Positions 27,266-35,615 of a stretch of DNA of 64,000 nt are shown in pieces. The stretch covers positions 36,783 to 100,782 of the forward strand of contig JBIICN010000010.1 in the NCBI GenBank assembly GCA_044238845.1. The letters run 5' to 3'. Position 1 is the stretch's first letter. Every line of letters begins with the position of its first letter. Below the pieces are notes generated by a model that saw nothing but the letters and a program-made list of their open reading frames with translations, did not search any database and was not told where the DNA came from. The DNA comes from UBA4416 sp044238845 (GTDB taxonomy: Bacteria > Bacteroidota > Bacteroidia > B-17B0 > Aurantibacillaceae). The translations under genes were made by a program, and so were the position numbers.

Positions 27266-27571
27266 TTACATTTTTTTCATTGTTAATTTTGACAAAATTT
27301 CGGTAGTGGCCGTATCTACTGAAATACCAAAACCAGCTACCAAAATCCCCTTTAAACCAATATTTGATTCAATGGCATACACTACAGCCTCATCTGCCGG
27401 ATCTGAATTCCCCTCATAACGATATACATCAACTATCTTAAAACAATCTCCATATTTTTCGTAATGATATACTAGACTATTTTCTTTCAAATTAAAATCA
27501 ATCGTATATCCCTTTTTTTGAAGTTCAGAGATAGCCTGAGAAACTGTTGCATAATGATTCATTCTATTCAT
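27266..27571 (-). CDS. Small cytosolic protein of unknown function
   Basis: The 101-residue protein (HYATVSQAISELQKKGYTID, then VDVYRYEGNSDPADEAVVYAI and VAGFGISVD) belongs to a group widespread in Bacteroidota. Such proteins are often labelled phosphoribosylpyrophosphate synthetase in databases, although nothing in the sequence supports that activity (no PRPP loop, no ATP site). It has no signal peptide. A second ATG three codons downstream (at 27562) is equally possible as start. It is convergent with the thioredoxin-fold gene and lies just after a small related-strand gene. Confidence 0.6.
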   Translation of the reverse strand: MNRMNHYATVSQAISELQKKGYTIDFNLKENSLVYHYEKYGDCFKIVDVYRYEGNSDPADEAVVYAIESNIGLKGILVAGFGISVDTATTEILSKLTMKKM

Positions 27572-27590
27572 AAAAGAGACATGTAACAGT

Positions 27591-27890
27591 TTAAATACAG
27601 TGTGAAAAATAATTTTGTGTAAAAGCTTGCATTTCAGTTTCCGTCATTTTATCTGATTGCTCAACATGTATTTTTATTTTATCAAAAAGATGATTTTCTT
27701 TTAAAGAGTTATATAACTCAGATTTAGCATTTGTGGGGCCAAACAAAACAACATGATTGTACTTTAAAATAACTTCTCCTAATTTTTTATAATAATCAGC
27801 TTGCTGATGCTGTTCTTTATGATGCATTAAGTTTTCGTTTTTACTTAAACTGTACTCTCTTTCTTGGTGAGTGAATTTTGATTCAACCAC
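27591..27890 (-). CDS. eRF1-domain-3-like small protein, N-terminus uncertain
   Basis: The 99 residues from the GTG at 27890 read VESKFTHQEREYSLSKNENL ... KLGEVILKYNHVVLFGPTNAK ... DKMTETEMQAFTQNYF. These match from memory a small Bacteroidota protein whose fold resembles domain 3 of release factor eRF1. In relatives the family extends about 20 residues further upstream. Here the frame does continue upstream (KFYVLDITSSKNVV) for about 17 codons with no ATG, GTG or TTG until a stop codon. The 5' end may therefore be damaged or use a rare start. Function unknown. Confidence 0.5.
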   Translation of the reverse strand: MVESKFTHQEREYSLSKNENLMHHKEQHQQADYYKKLGEVILKYNHVVLFGPTNAKSELYNSLKENHLFDKIKIHVEQSDKMTETEMQAFTQNYFSHCI

Positions 27891-27952
27891 ATTTTTAGAA
27901 GATGTTATATCTAAAACATAAAATTTTATAGATTTTACATATTAAATACTAC

Positions 27953-29008
27953 TTAACTAATTTTTCTAAATGTATGAAACATAAGATATATTGTACTTGC
28001 AAATAAAAAGAAAGCACCTGTTTGATGAAGCACTCCTAACACCACAGGCACTTGATACAACAACGTTAAAACTCCTAAAATAAATTGAAGAGTGACTCCA
28101 TAAATTAAAAAAGTAACTCCACGATATTGAGATGTTGTTAAATTGAGTTCACTTGATTTATACCAAATTACACATAATACGATAACAACAATTATTGCAA
28201 GGGTTCGATGCGTAAATTGAATACCACTGGCGTTTTCAAAAAAGTTTAAATAAAAACTATCTTTCATCGTCACTTGTTCAGGCATCCATTCATCTCCCAT
28301 TTTTGGCCACGAATTAAAAATATGTCCCGGACGTATTTTAGATGCGTCTCCTTCTACATAACCAGCTGTAAAAGCTCCGTAAATAATTTGTAAAATTAAT
28401 ACTGCAAAAAATGAAAGCGACCACCATTTTAATTTAGCTCCATCGTTTTCCTTAATCTCTTCTTTAGGATTTAATAATTTTAAAGCAAACCAAAACGTAA
28501 AAGCAAATAATGTAAAGGCACTCATCAAATGAGTAGCTAATCTAAAATGACTAACGGCAGGTTGTTTTTGTAATCCACTATACACCATCCACCAACCAAT
28601 AACCGCTTGCATAGCACCCATAAAAAACAAAAGTATTAAAGAGGGTAACATTTTTTTATCAATCTTTTTTCGAATAATTAAAACAATTAAACCAATTGAA
28701 AAAACATACATCATAACTCTCCCAATCATACGATGAATATATTCCCAAAAGAAAATATGTTTAAATTCAGGTAACTGCATGGTGAAATTAACTTTAATAA
28801 ATTCAGGACTTTGTTGGTATTTAGCAAAACGTTCTAGCCAAGCTTCTTCAGAAAGTGGTGGCATCGAACCCATAAAACTCCAATCAGTAATAGATAAGCC
28901 TGAATGCGTTAATCGAGTAATACATCCTACTACAACCATTATATAAACTAAAGCACAACCTGTTAATAACCAGTAGATAACAGCTTTATTTGAATTTTGA
29001 GAAATCAT
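27953..29008 (-). CDS. ctaA: Heme A synthase (COX15/CtaA)
   Basis: CtaA oxidises heme O to heme A in the inner membrane for aa3-type cytochrome oxidase. The 351-residue protein (start ATG 29008; an upstream TTG would add seven residues) has about eight membrane segments. Heme-binding histidines are visible in WEYIHRMIGRVMMY, HFRLATHLMSAF, FTHRTLAIIVV and GVLHQTGAFFLF. The first loop carries RLTHSGLSITDW, a signature of the COX15 branch, and the protein lacks the cysteine pair of Gram-positive CtaA. It is divergent from rfbA. No other cytochrome oxidase genes occur in the window. Confidence 0.92.
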   Translation of the reverse strand: MISQNSNKAVIYWLLTGCALVYIMVVVGCITRLTHSGLSITDWSFMGSMPPLSEEAWLERFAKYQQSPEFIKVNFTMQLPEFKHIFFWEYIHRMIGRVMMYVFSIGLIVLIIRKKIDKKMLPSLILLFFMGAMQAVIGWWMVYSGLQKQPAVSHFRLATHLMSAFTLFAFTFWFALKLLNPKEEIKENDGAKLKWWSLSFFAVLILQIIYGAFTAGYVEGDASKIRPGHIFNSWPKMGDEWMPEQVTMKDSFYLNFFENASGIQFTHRTLAIIVVIVLCVIWYKSSELNLTTSQYRGVTFLIYGVTLQFILGVLTLLYQVPVVLGVLHQTGAFFLFASTIYLMFHTFRKIS

Positions 29009-29129
29009 GGGTACTAATTTTGAATACAAACTTACTAAGCATTTAGCTAATATTTTAATAAAAACACCTTAAAAAGACAATTGTTTTGAAATAAAATCTT
29101 ATTTTTAAACCACTTAAAAAAATCACTAA

Positions 29130-29996
29130 ATGAAAGGAATTATATTAGCTGGAGGCTCAGGAACACGATTACATCCATTAACATTAGCAATGAGTAAACA
29201 AATGATGCCTATTTATGATAAACCAATGATTTACTACCCGCTATCAGTATTAATGATGGCTGGAATTAATGAAATATTAATCATTTCAACGCCACATGAT
29301 TTGCCGAATTTTGAGCGTTTATTAGGTAGTGGAGAACAAATAGGTTGTAAATTCACTTATGCTGTTCAAGAGGTGCCAAACGGTTTAGCACAAGCATTCG
29401 TCATTGGCGAAAAATTTATTGGCAATGATAAAGTAGCATTAGTGTTAGGTGATAATATTTTTTATGGTGTAGGTTTAGGACGTATGCTTCAAAAAATTAA
29501 TAACCCCGAAGGTGGTGTTGTATTTGCTTACCATGTAAGCGATCCTGAAAGATATGGTGTAGTTGATTTTGATAAAGATTTTAATGTATTATCAATCGAA
29601 GAAAAACCAACTGAACCTAAATCCAATTACGCCGTGCCAGGTTTATATTTCTATGACAACTCTGTAGTAGAAATCGCCAAAACATTAAAACCATCTCCTC
29701 GTGGAGAATACGAAATTACTGATGTAAATAAAGAATATTTAAAACGTAAACAATTAAAAGTTTCTATTTTAGATAGAGGAACTGCATGGTTGGATACAGG
29801 AACCTTTGCTTCATTAATGCAAGCCGGACAGTTTGTTCAAGTTATTGAAGAGCGTCAAGGATTGAAAATTGGTTGTATTGAAGAGGTTGCTTTTAAAATG
29901 GGCTTTATTAGCAAAGAACAATTGATAAAAGTGGCAACACCATTAACCAAAAGCGGTTATGGTACGTATTTAATTAAAATGGCAGAAGCAAAATAA
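29130..29996 (+). CDS. rfbA: Glucose-1-phosphate thymidylyltransferase
   Basis: RfbA makes dTDP-glucose, the first step to dTDP-rhamnose and related sugars of surface polysaccharides. The 288-residue protein starts MKGIILAGGSGTRLHPLTLA and has KQMMPIYDKPMIYYPLSVLM, LVLGDNIFYG, VSDPERYGVVDFD and DRGTAWLDTGTFASLM, all typical of RfbA. No rfbB, C or D lies nearby. It is 8 bases upstream of the polyprenyl synthase gene, so the two are probably co-transcribed; the genes share a link to envelope synthesis, since polyprenyl carriers are used in glycan assembly (inference). Confidence 0.95.
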   Translation: MKGIILAGGSGTRLHPLTLAMSKQMMPIYDKPMIYYPLSVLMMAGINEILIISTPHDLPNFERLLGSGEQIGCKFTYAVQEVPNGLAQAFVIGEKFIGNDKVALVLGDNIFYGVGLGRMLQKINNPEGGVVFAYHVSDPERYGVVDFDKDFNVLSIEEKPTEPKSNYAVPGLYFYDNSVVEIAKTLKPSPRGEYEITDVNKEYLKRKQLKVSILDRGTAWLDTGTFASLMQAGQFVQVIEERQGLKIGCIEEVAFKMGFISKEQLIKVATPLTKSGYGTYLIKMAEAK

Positions 29997-30004
29997 TTAG
30001 TATT

Positions 30005-30988
30005 GTGCAAGAATATTCGTCTCTTTTTCAAATTTTAAATAAAGGTATTGAAGAACAACAATCTTCATTACATAATGCAGTTCCAAAAGAAATGTATGAA
30101 CCAATGAGTTATATCATTGGTTTAGGAGGTAAACGTGTTAGACCATTATTAACTTTAGTAGGTTGTGATATTTTTGATGCAAATCCAAACGATGCTATTC
30201 AAGCAGCATTATCGGTTGAGTTATTTCACAATTTCTCATTAATACATGATGACATTTTAGATAATGCACCGTTAAGAAGAGGTAATACGACGGTGCATGA
30301 AAAATGGAATCATAACATAGCTCTTCTAAGTGGCGATGGCATGTTGGTTAAAGCTTTTGATATATTAGCAAAATCAAATCCAAAACATGTATCTCATCTC
30401 TTGAGTTTATTTTCGAAAACAGGCTTAGAGGTATGCGAAGGACAACAATTGGACATGAATTTTGAAACGCAGGAAAAAGTAAGTGTTGAAAATTACATTC
30501 ACATGATTACCTATAAAACAGCTGTATTATTAGGATGTAGTTTACAAATGGGTGCTATTTGTGCTAATGCGTCTAATGAAAATCAAAAACATTTATATGA
30601 ATTTGGCAAACACGTTGGTATTGCTTTTCAAATATTAGATGATGTATTGGATGTGTATGCTGATGACGAAAAATTTGGCAAACAAGTGGGTGGAGATATT
30701 ATCTCCAACAAAAAAACATTTATGCTATTGGATGCTTTTGAATTAGCGAATGAGGCTCAAACTAAAGAATTAAACCATTTATTATATTCAAAAGAAATAT
30801 CTAATTCAGAAAAAGTTAAGCAAGTGACCGAAATATACAATATACTTGGTGTAAAAGAATTAGCTATCAAAGAGGCGAATAAACATACTGACATTGCACT
30901 TAAACATCTAGATGAACTAGCCGCAAATACAACTAAGAAAAATAATTTAAAAGAATTTGCACTTCATTTACTAAACAGAGAAGTATAA
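30005..30988 (+). CDS. Polyprenyl (octaprenyl-type) diphosphate synthase
   Basis: The 327-residue trans-prenyltransferase builds the side chain of menaquinone, the usual Bacteroidota respiratory quinone. The family's two Asp-rich motifs are present: first in FSLIHDDILDNAPLRRGNT (about 79-97) and second in FQILDDVLDVYADDEKFGK (about 206-224). GGKRVRP near residue 36 binds the homoallylic substrate. It starts with GTG at 30005, eight bases after rfbA. Chain length cannot be assigned from the sequence with confidence. Confidence 0.92.
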   Translation: MQEYSSLFQILNKGIEEQQSSLHNAVPKEMYEPMSYIIGLGGKRVRPLLTLVGCDIFDANPNDAIQAALSVELFHNFSLIHDDILDNAPLRRGNTTVHEKWNHNIALLSGDGMLVKAFDILAKSNPKHVSHLLSLFSKTGLEVCEGQQLDMNFETQEKVSVENYIHMITYKTAVLLGCSLQMGAICANASNENQKHLYEFGKHVGIAFQILDDVLDVYADDEKFGKQVGGDIISNKKTFMLLDAFELANEAQTKELNHLLYSKEISNSEKVKQVTEIYNILGVKELAIKEANKHTDIALKHLDELAANTTKKNNLKEFALHLLNREV

Positions 30989-30994
30989 AACTAT

Positions 30995-31435
30995 ATGGAA
31001 CTTCACGAGCAACTCTCTTCCTTTATTCATAAACTTAAAATTCAAGTGCGATTTAAGGATATTGATAAGCAAGGTCATGTCAACAACGCCAATCATATTA
31101 CCTATTTTGAAACAGCTCGTGTTGAGTACTTTAAAGATGTATTTAGAAATAGCATCGACTGGATTAAAACAGGAATGATTTTAGCTAATACAGAAATAAC
31201 TTATAAACGTCCAATTTTATTGGAAGACGAAGTGTATTGTTATACAAAAATCACGCGTTTTGGAACAAAAAGCTTTGAAATAGAAAATGTGATAACAATA
31301 GAAGATGAACACAACAAATATTTAGCTGCTTATGGAAAAAGTACTTTAGTTTGCATAAACTACGACACTAAAGAAACCATTGAAGTGCCTAAAGAGTGGG
31401 TAGAAGCCGTAAAAAACTTTGAAAGACATCTATAA
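30995..31435 (+). CDS. Acyl-CoA thioesterase (hotdog fold, 4HBT type)
   Basis: The 146-residue protein has the hotdog-fold signature VRFKDIDKQGHVNNANHITYFETARVEYF, in which the first Asp (in DIDKQGHVNN) is the catalytic residue of the 4HBT class. It also has the family-typical central helix and a C-terminal beta sheet. Length is typical. It starts 6 bases after the polyprenyl synthase gene. The substrate is unknown; the role may be general release of acyl-CoA. Confidence 0.88.
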   Translation: MELHEQLSSFIHKLKIQVRFKDIDKQGHVNNANHITYFETARVEYFKDVFRNSIDWIKTGMILANTEITYKRPILLEDEVYCYTKITRFGTKSFEIENVITIEDEHNKYLAAYGKSTLVCINYDTKETIEVPKEWVEAVKNFERHL

Positions 31436-31511
31436 CAAATTCACTTTAAATTATCGTTAAAACGAGAAATTTGCAATAATTTTCCTTACTTTTACTCTAT
31501 TGATATTTTTT

Positions 31512-32495
31512 ATGAAGAATTTAGTAGAAGGTTTTACAAAACAATTACAAGAGGCTTTAGATATTGCAAATTCTGCAGTTCTAACTCAAAAACATAATAT
31601 TCAAAACATCGTAGTTACGGGACTAGGTGGTTCTGGTATTGGAGGAACTTTATTATCAGAACTAGTTCAGTCTGAATGCCCAATTCCAATTATAGTTAAT
31701 AAAGATTATTTTTTACCAGAATTTGTCAACTCAAATACACTAGTAATTATTTCTTCATATAGTGGAAATACTGAAGAGACTTTATCTGCTATGAAACAAG
31801 CAATAGATAAAAATGCACAAATAGTTTGTGTTACAAGTGGTGGAGAAGTTCATACAATTGCTCAAAAATATAAATTCGATACAATTATTATTCCTGGTGG
31901 TCATCCGCCTCGTTCTTGCATAGGATACTCATTAGTGCAATTATTTAAAATAGTACAGTTTAATGGATTTGTAAAAACAGATTTATTAAACCAAGTAAAA
32001 ACTACTATTGCGTTATTAGATAAAGAAAAAGAATCAATAAAATCCGAAGCAACTACAATAGCAAAAACATTATTACATAAAATTCCTGTCATTTATTCAT
32101 TAGGTTCATGCGAAGGAGTTGCCGTTCGTTTTAGACAACAAATTAACGAAAACAGTAAAATGTTGTGTTGGCACCATACTTTACCTGAAATGAATCATAA
32201 CGAATTAGTAGGTTGGACAGAAAAAAATGATAATCTAGCAGTTGTTACATTTAAAACTTCATTTGATTACGCAAGAACTATTAAACGTTACGAAATTTGT
32301 AAAGAATTATTTGCTAAATACAGTCACTCGGTTACAGATATTACAGCAAAAGGAACTTCAAAAGTGGAACAATTCTTTTACTTAATTAATATTGGCGATT
32401 GGATTTCGTGCTACATTGCTGATTTAAAAAACATTGATGCTGTAGAAGTAAACGTCATTACTAATTTGAAAAACGAATTAGCTAAACTTAATTAA
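31512..32495 (+). CDS. Bifunctional phosphoglucose/phosphomannose isomerase
   Basis: This 327-residue enzyme interconverts fructose-6-phosphate with glucose- or mannose-6-phosphate. It has two SIS domains with VVTGLGGSGIGGTLL (about 39-53) and ISSYSGNTEETLSAM (about 84-98). The family marker GGHPPRSCIGYS and the active-site PEMNHNELVGW follow. I chose the ATG at 31512, four codons after the TTG at 31500, since it follows a short in-frame leader only. It lies 64 bases downstream of the thioesterase gene and 18 bases before lipB; products feed nucleotide sugar synthesis. Confidence 0.93.
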   Translation: MKNLVEGFTKQLQEALDIANSAVLTQKHNIQNIVVTGLGGSGIGGTLLSELVQSECPIPIIVNKDYFLPEFVNSNTLVIISSYSGNTEETLSAMKQAIDKNAQIVCVTSGGEVHTIAQKYKFDTIIIPGGHPPRSCIGYSLVQLFKIVQFNGFVKTDLLNQVKTTIALLDKEKESIKSEATTIAKTLLHKIPVIYSLGSCEGVAVRFRQQINENSKMLCWHHTLPEMNHNELVGWTEKNDNLAVVTFKTSFDYARTIKRYEICKELFAKYSHSVTDITAKGTSKVEQFFYLINIGDWISCYIADLKNIDAVEVNVITNLKNELAKLN

Positions 32496-32513
32496 TTTTT
32501 TATTTTTCACGTT

Positions 32514-33221
32514 GTGAATAAACAAGTACTGTTTAAAGACCTTGGCCTTATTGATTATAAGGCTTGTTGGGATTATCAAGAAACTTTATTTAACGAAACC
32601 ATTGGTCAAAAAATTGCCAATAGAAATTTAGAACTTGAGCAACAAGTTGAAACCAAAAATCATTTATTGTTTGTAGAGCATCCTCATGTGTATACATTAG
32701 GGAAAAGTGGAGATGCTTCACACTTATTAATCAACGACAACCAACTTCAAGAAAAACACGCCACCTATTACAAAATTAATCGTGGTGGAGATATTACTTA
32801 TCATGGTCCAGGGCAATTAGTTGGTTATCCCATTTTAGATTTAGACCATTTTTTTACTGACATACATAAGTACTTACGTCTATTAGAAGAAACTATTATT
32901 TTAACATTAGACGAATACGGCATAAAAGCTGGTAGAAGCAAAGGAGAAACAGGTGTGTGGCTAGATGAAGATAATCTATTTAAAGCTCGAAAAATTTGTG
33001 CAATGGGTGTTCGTTGCAGTCGTTGGGTAACCATGCATGGCTGGGGCTTTAATGTGAATTCAAATTTAGATTACTTTTCAAACATTGTACCTTGCGGTAT
33101 ACAAGATAAAGCCGTAACAAGTTTAAATAAAGAATTAGGGCATGATGTTGATATGAATGAAATCAAAGAAAAACTAAAAAAACATTTTAGCTCCTTATTT
33201 GAATGTGAAATTATTTATTAG
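32514..33221 (+). CDS. lipB: Octanoyl-[ACP]:protein N-octanoyltransferase LipB
   Basis: LipB moves octanoyl groups from acyl carrier protein to lipoyl domains, the first step of lipoate assembly. The 235-residue protein has the HPHVYTLGKSGD motif, RGGDITYHGPGQLVGYPILDL, KICAMGVRCSRWVTMHGWGFNV (with the conserved lysine) and the catalytic cysteine in NIVPCGIQDKAVTS. The start is GTG at 32514. It is followed after two bases by the beta-lactamase-like gene. LipA is not in the window. Confidence 0.95.
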   Translation: MNKQVLFKDLGLIDYKACWDYQETLFNETIGQKIANRNLELEQQVETKNHLLFVEHPHVYTLGKSGDASHLLINDNQLQEKHATYYKINRGGDITYHGPGQLVGYPILDLDHFFTDIHKYLRLLEETIILTLDEYGIKAGRSKGETGVWLDEDNLFKARKICAMGVRCSRWVTMHGWGFNVNSNLDYFSNIVPCGIQDKAVTSLNKELGHDVDMNEIKEKLKKHFSSLFECEIIY

Positions 33222-33223
33222 AA

Positions 33224-34402
33224 ATGATAAAAAAAACATTCAAATATTTAGGCATTACTTTTTTATTTATTTTTCTAATATTAAACGGAATCATTCTTTT
33301 TTCTGGTAGATGGTATTTATATAAAGCTATTTCAACAACATATCTTCAAGGTAAAGATGGCCCAAGTGCCAACGAATATCAAATTTTTGAAAATAGAAAA
33401 ATTGAAGCCTTAAATCCAGAACCTTGGCCTACTTCAAAACAATACAATACGGGCAAATTATCTACACAATTAGAAGAAACATTAAGTGAAGTAGAAACAC
33501 ACGCCTTAGTGATTATTAAAAATGACTCTTTAATTCATGAGCAATATTGGGATCATTATAGTGACACATCTCATACCAATTCGTTTAGCATGGCTAAATC
33601 ATATACTGGAGCGTTATTAGGATTTGCAATACAAGATGGTTATATCAAAAACGTGAATGAGCTGGTGAGCAAATACATTCCTGAATTTGCAAACGATTGG
33701 CGATCAAAAATTACTTTGGAGCATTTAGTTACCATGTCATCAGGAATCGCCTTTGATGAAAGTTATGCTAATCCTTTCTCCTACCCTGCCGAAGGTTACT
33801 ATGGAACCAATTTATTAAAAGCTTCAACTAGTTACAATGAAATGAAAAACGAACCTGGCCAAGTATATGAATACTTAAGTGGAAACACGGCATTACTAGG
33901 TTATTGCATTACTAAAGCAACCAACAAGTCTTTATCTGTTTATTTAAGCGAAAAATTATGGGCTCCTTTAAATTGCGAACATCCAGCATATTGGAGTTTA
34001 GATACTAAAAATGGTTTAGAAAAAGCGTTTTGTTGCATTAATAGTAACGCTAAAGATTTTGCGCGAATGGGCAAATTATATATGCATTACGGGAATTGGA
34101 ATGGAAAACAATTATTAGATAGTAATTATGTGCGCAATTCTATTTCACCATATAATTGTAACGAATTAGACTGTAAACCAAATCACACCTACGGCTATGC
34201 TTGGTGGCTTACTGAATATAAAGACATGACGATTTTTTATATGCAAGGTATGTTAGGTCAATTTGTAATTTGTGTACCAGAAAAAAAAATAATCGTTTGT
34301 AAATTGTCACGTAAAAGAAGAGCAAATAAAGGAACAAATCATTATCCGATAGATGTGGCTAATTGCATTGAGGCAGCATTAACCTTGTATAGTGATAAAT
34401 GA
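33224..34402 (+). CDS. Membrane-anchored class C beta-lactamase-like serine hydrolase
   Basis: The 392-residue protein has an N-terminal membrane anchor (about 7-30) and a periplasmic serine-hydrolase domain. The SxxK catalytic motif appears as SFSMAKSYTGALLGF (serine near 125), with YLSGNTALLGY as the Y-x-N-like second motif and a QGMLGQFV segment in place of the KTG box. Members of this group include D-alanyl-carboxypeptidases and esterases; true beta-lactamases are rarer. Substrate cannot be told. Its last codons overlap the start of the metzincin-like gene (ATGA), implying translational coupling. Confidence 0.85.
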   Translation: MIKKTFKYLGITFLFIFLILNGIILFSGRWYLYKAISTTYLQGKDGPSANEYQIFENRKIEALNPEPWPTSKQYNTGKLSTQLEETLSEVETHALVIIKNDSLIHEQYWDHYSDTSHTNSFSMAKSYTGALLGFAIQDGYIKNVNELVSKYIPEFANDWRSKITLEHLVTMSSGIAFDESYANPFSYPAEGYYGTNLLKASTSYNEMKNEPGQVYEYLSGNTALLGYCITKATNKSLSVYLSEKLWAPLNCEHPAYWSLDTKNGLEKAFCCINSNAKDFARMGKLYMHYGNWNGKQLLDSNYVRNSISPYNCNELDCKPNHTYGYAWWLTEYKDMTIFYMQGMLGQFVICVPEKKIIVCKLSRKRRANKGTNHYPIDVANCIEAALTLYSDK

Positions 34403-35031
34403 ATATTGTAAAACAAAATAATAATTCAATTTCAATATTTGTTGATGCAGATATTATTAATACAAGTTCTTCGATTTTTGATTTAGAGTTACTAAAACAA
34501 AGTCTTGTTTCTCAACTCACGAAAATTTATCAAAATCAATATGGAAAATACAAATTAAGTATTTCTATTAAAATTGATGTACTAACTAAAGTATCACAAT
34601 GCTCTAGAACAAAAACACTATTTCAAATTGTTGATAGTATCGGCGGAAACAATCCAGCAGAAGCTGATTTTAAAGGGTTACGAGTAAAATTAAATAAAAA
34701 TAATATTCAGGATTTTATTGCAAATACAAATTTTAGAACCTTACCGCATGAACTAGGTCATCTATTCGGTTGGGATCATCCACACGCCAAAGCTTTATTT
34801 GAAAGTATAAATCCTGATGCAAGTTCTCTCGAAAAAACTTTAACAGAAGAGCAACGTCAATGCAATTTAATGAGTCAAACTTGGTATGCACAAAAAGCTG
34901 GAATGCCAATAGATAAAGCCATGCAATTAACTGAACCACAAATTGATTTGTTAATCATTAATTACAAAGCAGGTTTGCTAAATAAAAATTTCCATTTAAG
35001 AGGCTATTTATGGTGGAAAAAAATCAGATAA
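34399..35031 (+). CDS. Metzincin-like zinc metalloprotease, no signal peptide
   Basis: The 210-residue protein carries PHELGHLFGWDHPHA (about 117-131), an HExxHxxGxxH zinc-binding motif of the metzincin clan, and a plausible Met-turn (CNLMSQTWY, about 154-162). The length is small and there is no signal peptide or propeptide, unlike most metzincins, so it may act in the cytosol. The N-terminal half has an alpha/beta pattern ending in RTKTLFQIVDSIGG. Its start overlaps the preceding serine-hydrolase stop by four bases, and its end overlaps the convergent response-regulator gene by eight. I cannot name a known family more precisely. Confidence 0.75.
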   Translation: MNIVKQNNNSISIFVDADIINTSSSIFDLELLKQSLVSQLTKIYQNQYGKYKLSISIKIDVLTKVSQCSRTKTLFQIVDSIGGNNPAEADFKGLRVKLNKNNIQDFIANTNFRTLPHELGHLFGWDHPHAKALFESINPDASSLEKTLTEEQRQCNLMSQTWYAQKAGMPIDKAMQLTEPQIDLLIINYKAGLLNKNFHLRGYLWWKKIR

Positions 35032-35440
35032 AGTGACTCTTTTGATAGTAATAATTTCTTAAAAAATTTAAAACCCCATTCATTGTATTTGTTGACTTAA
35101 TAAAATAACCAAGGGCACCTTCTTTACTTGTTTTAATTAAAATCTCTTGCGTTGAATTAGAAGAAATTAAAACGATACTTAATGTTGGATAAGATGCTTT
35201 TAACTTTCTAAGTGCATCCAAACCGTTCATCTGCGCTTCATCATATCCATTAAAATTATAATCTAAAAATATGATTTCTGGAATAAGCCCTTTTTCTAAA
35301 CTCAAAAAACAGTCGTTTGGATTTTTATGCGAAACAACCTTCAACTTTGTTTGATTATGAATAGTATATTCAAATAAATTATTGAAGAAAACATCATCGT
35401 CAACAATAAAAATTAAATCATTTATTTGGTTAGTCTCCAT
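35024..35440 (-). CDS. Single-domain response regulator (CheY-like receiver)
   Basis: The 138-residue protein (start ATG 35440, METNQINDLIF; a longer frame to 35479 lacks receiver-like residues) has acidic residues in FIVDDDVFFNN, the phosphorylation-site Asp60 in EIIFLDYNFNG, conserved ISSNS and the lysine in GYFIKSTN. There is no output domain, so it would act by protein-protein contact. No histidine kinase lies nearby. The 175-base gap upstream of it to the MFP gene shows nothing else I can support. Confidence 0.82.
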   Translation of the reverse strand: METNQINDLIFIVDDDVFFNNLFEYTIHNQTKLKVVSHKNPNDCFLSLEKGLIPEIIFLDYNFNGYDEAQMNGLDALRKLKASYPTLSIVLISSNSTQEILIKTSKEGALGYFIKSTNTMNGVLNFLRNYYYQKSHFI

Positions 35441-35615
35441 TGAATTAACAATCAACAAAAGAAATACCAATAAAATCAATAAAAACGAAACGCCTAATTA
35501 TAAAAGGTTAAATGGTGTTTTTATTACAAATAATAATATTTCAGAAACATCTAAATTCCTCACATTGGAAAATAAATCCAAAAAAAGGACAAAACATCAG
35601 AGAGCTACTTAATTA

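Noticed and set aside
35382..35612. A 76-codon plus-strand frame overlapping the response regulator start
   Set aside because: Its first part is antisense to the receiver gene, and the rest is low-complexity Asn/Lys/Thr sequence with no recognisable domain.
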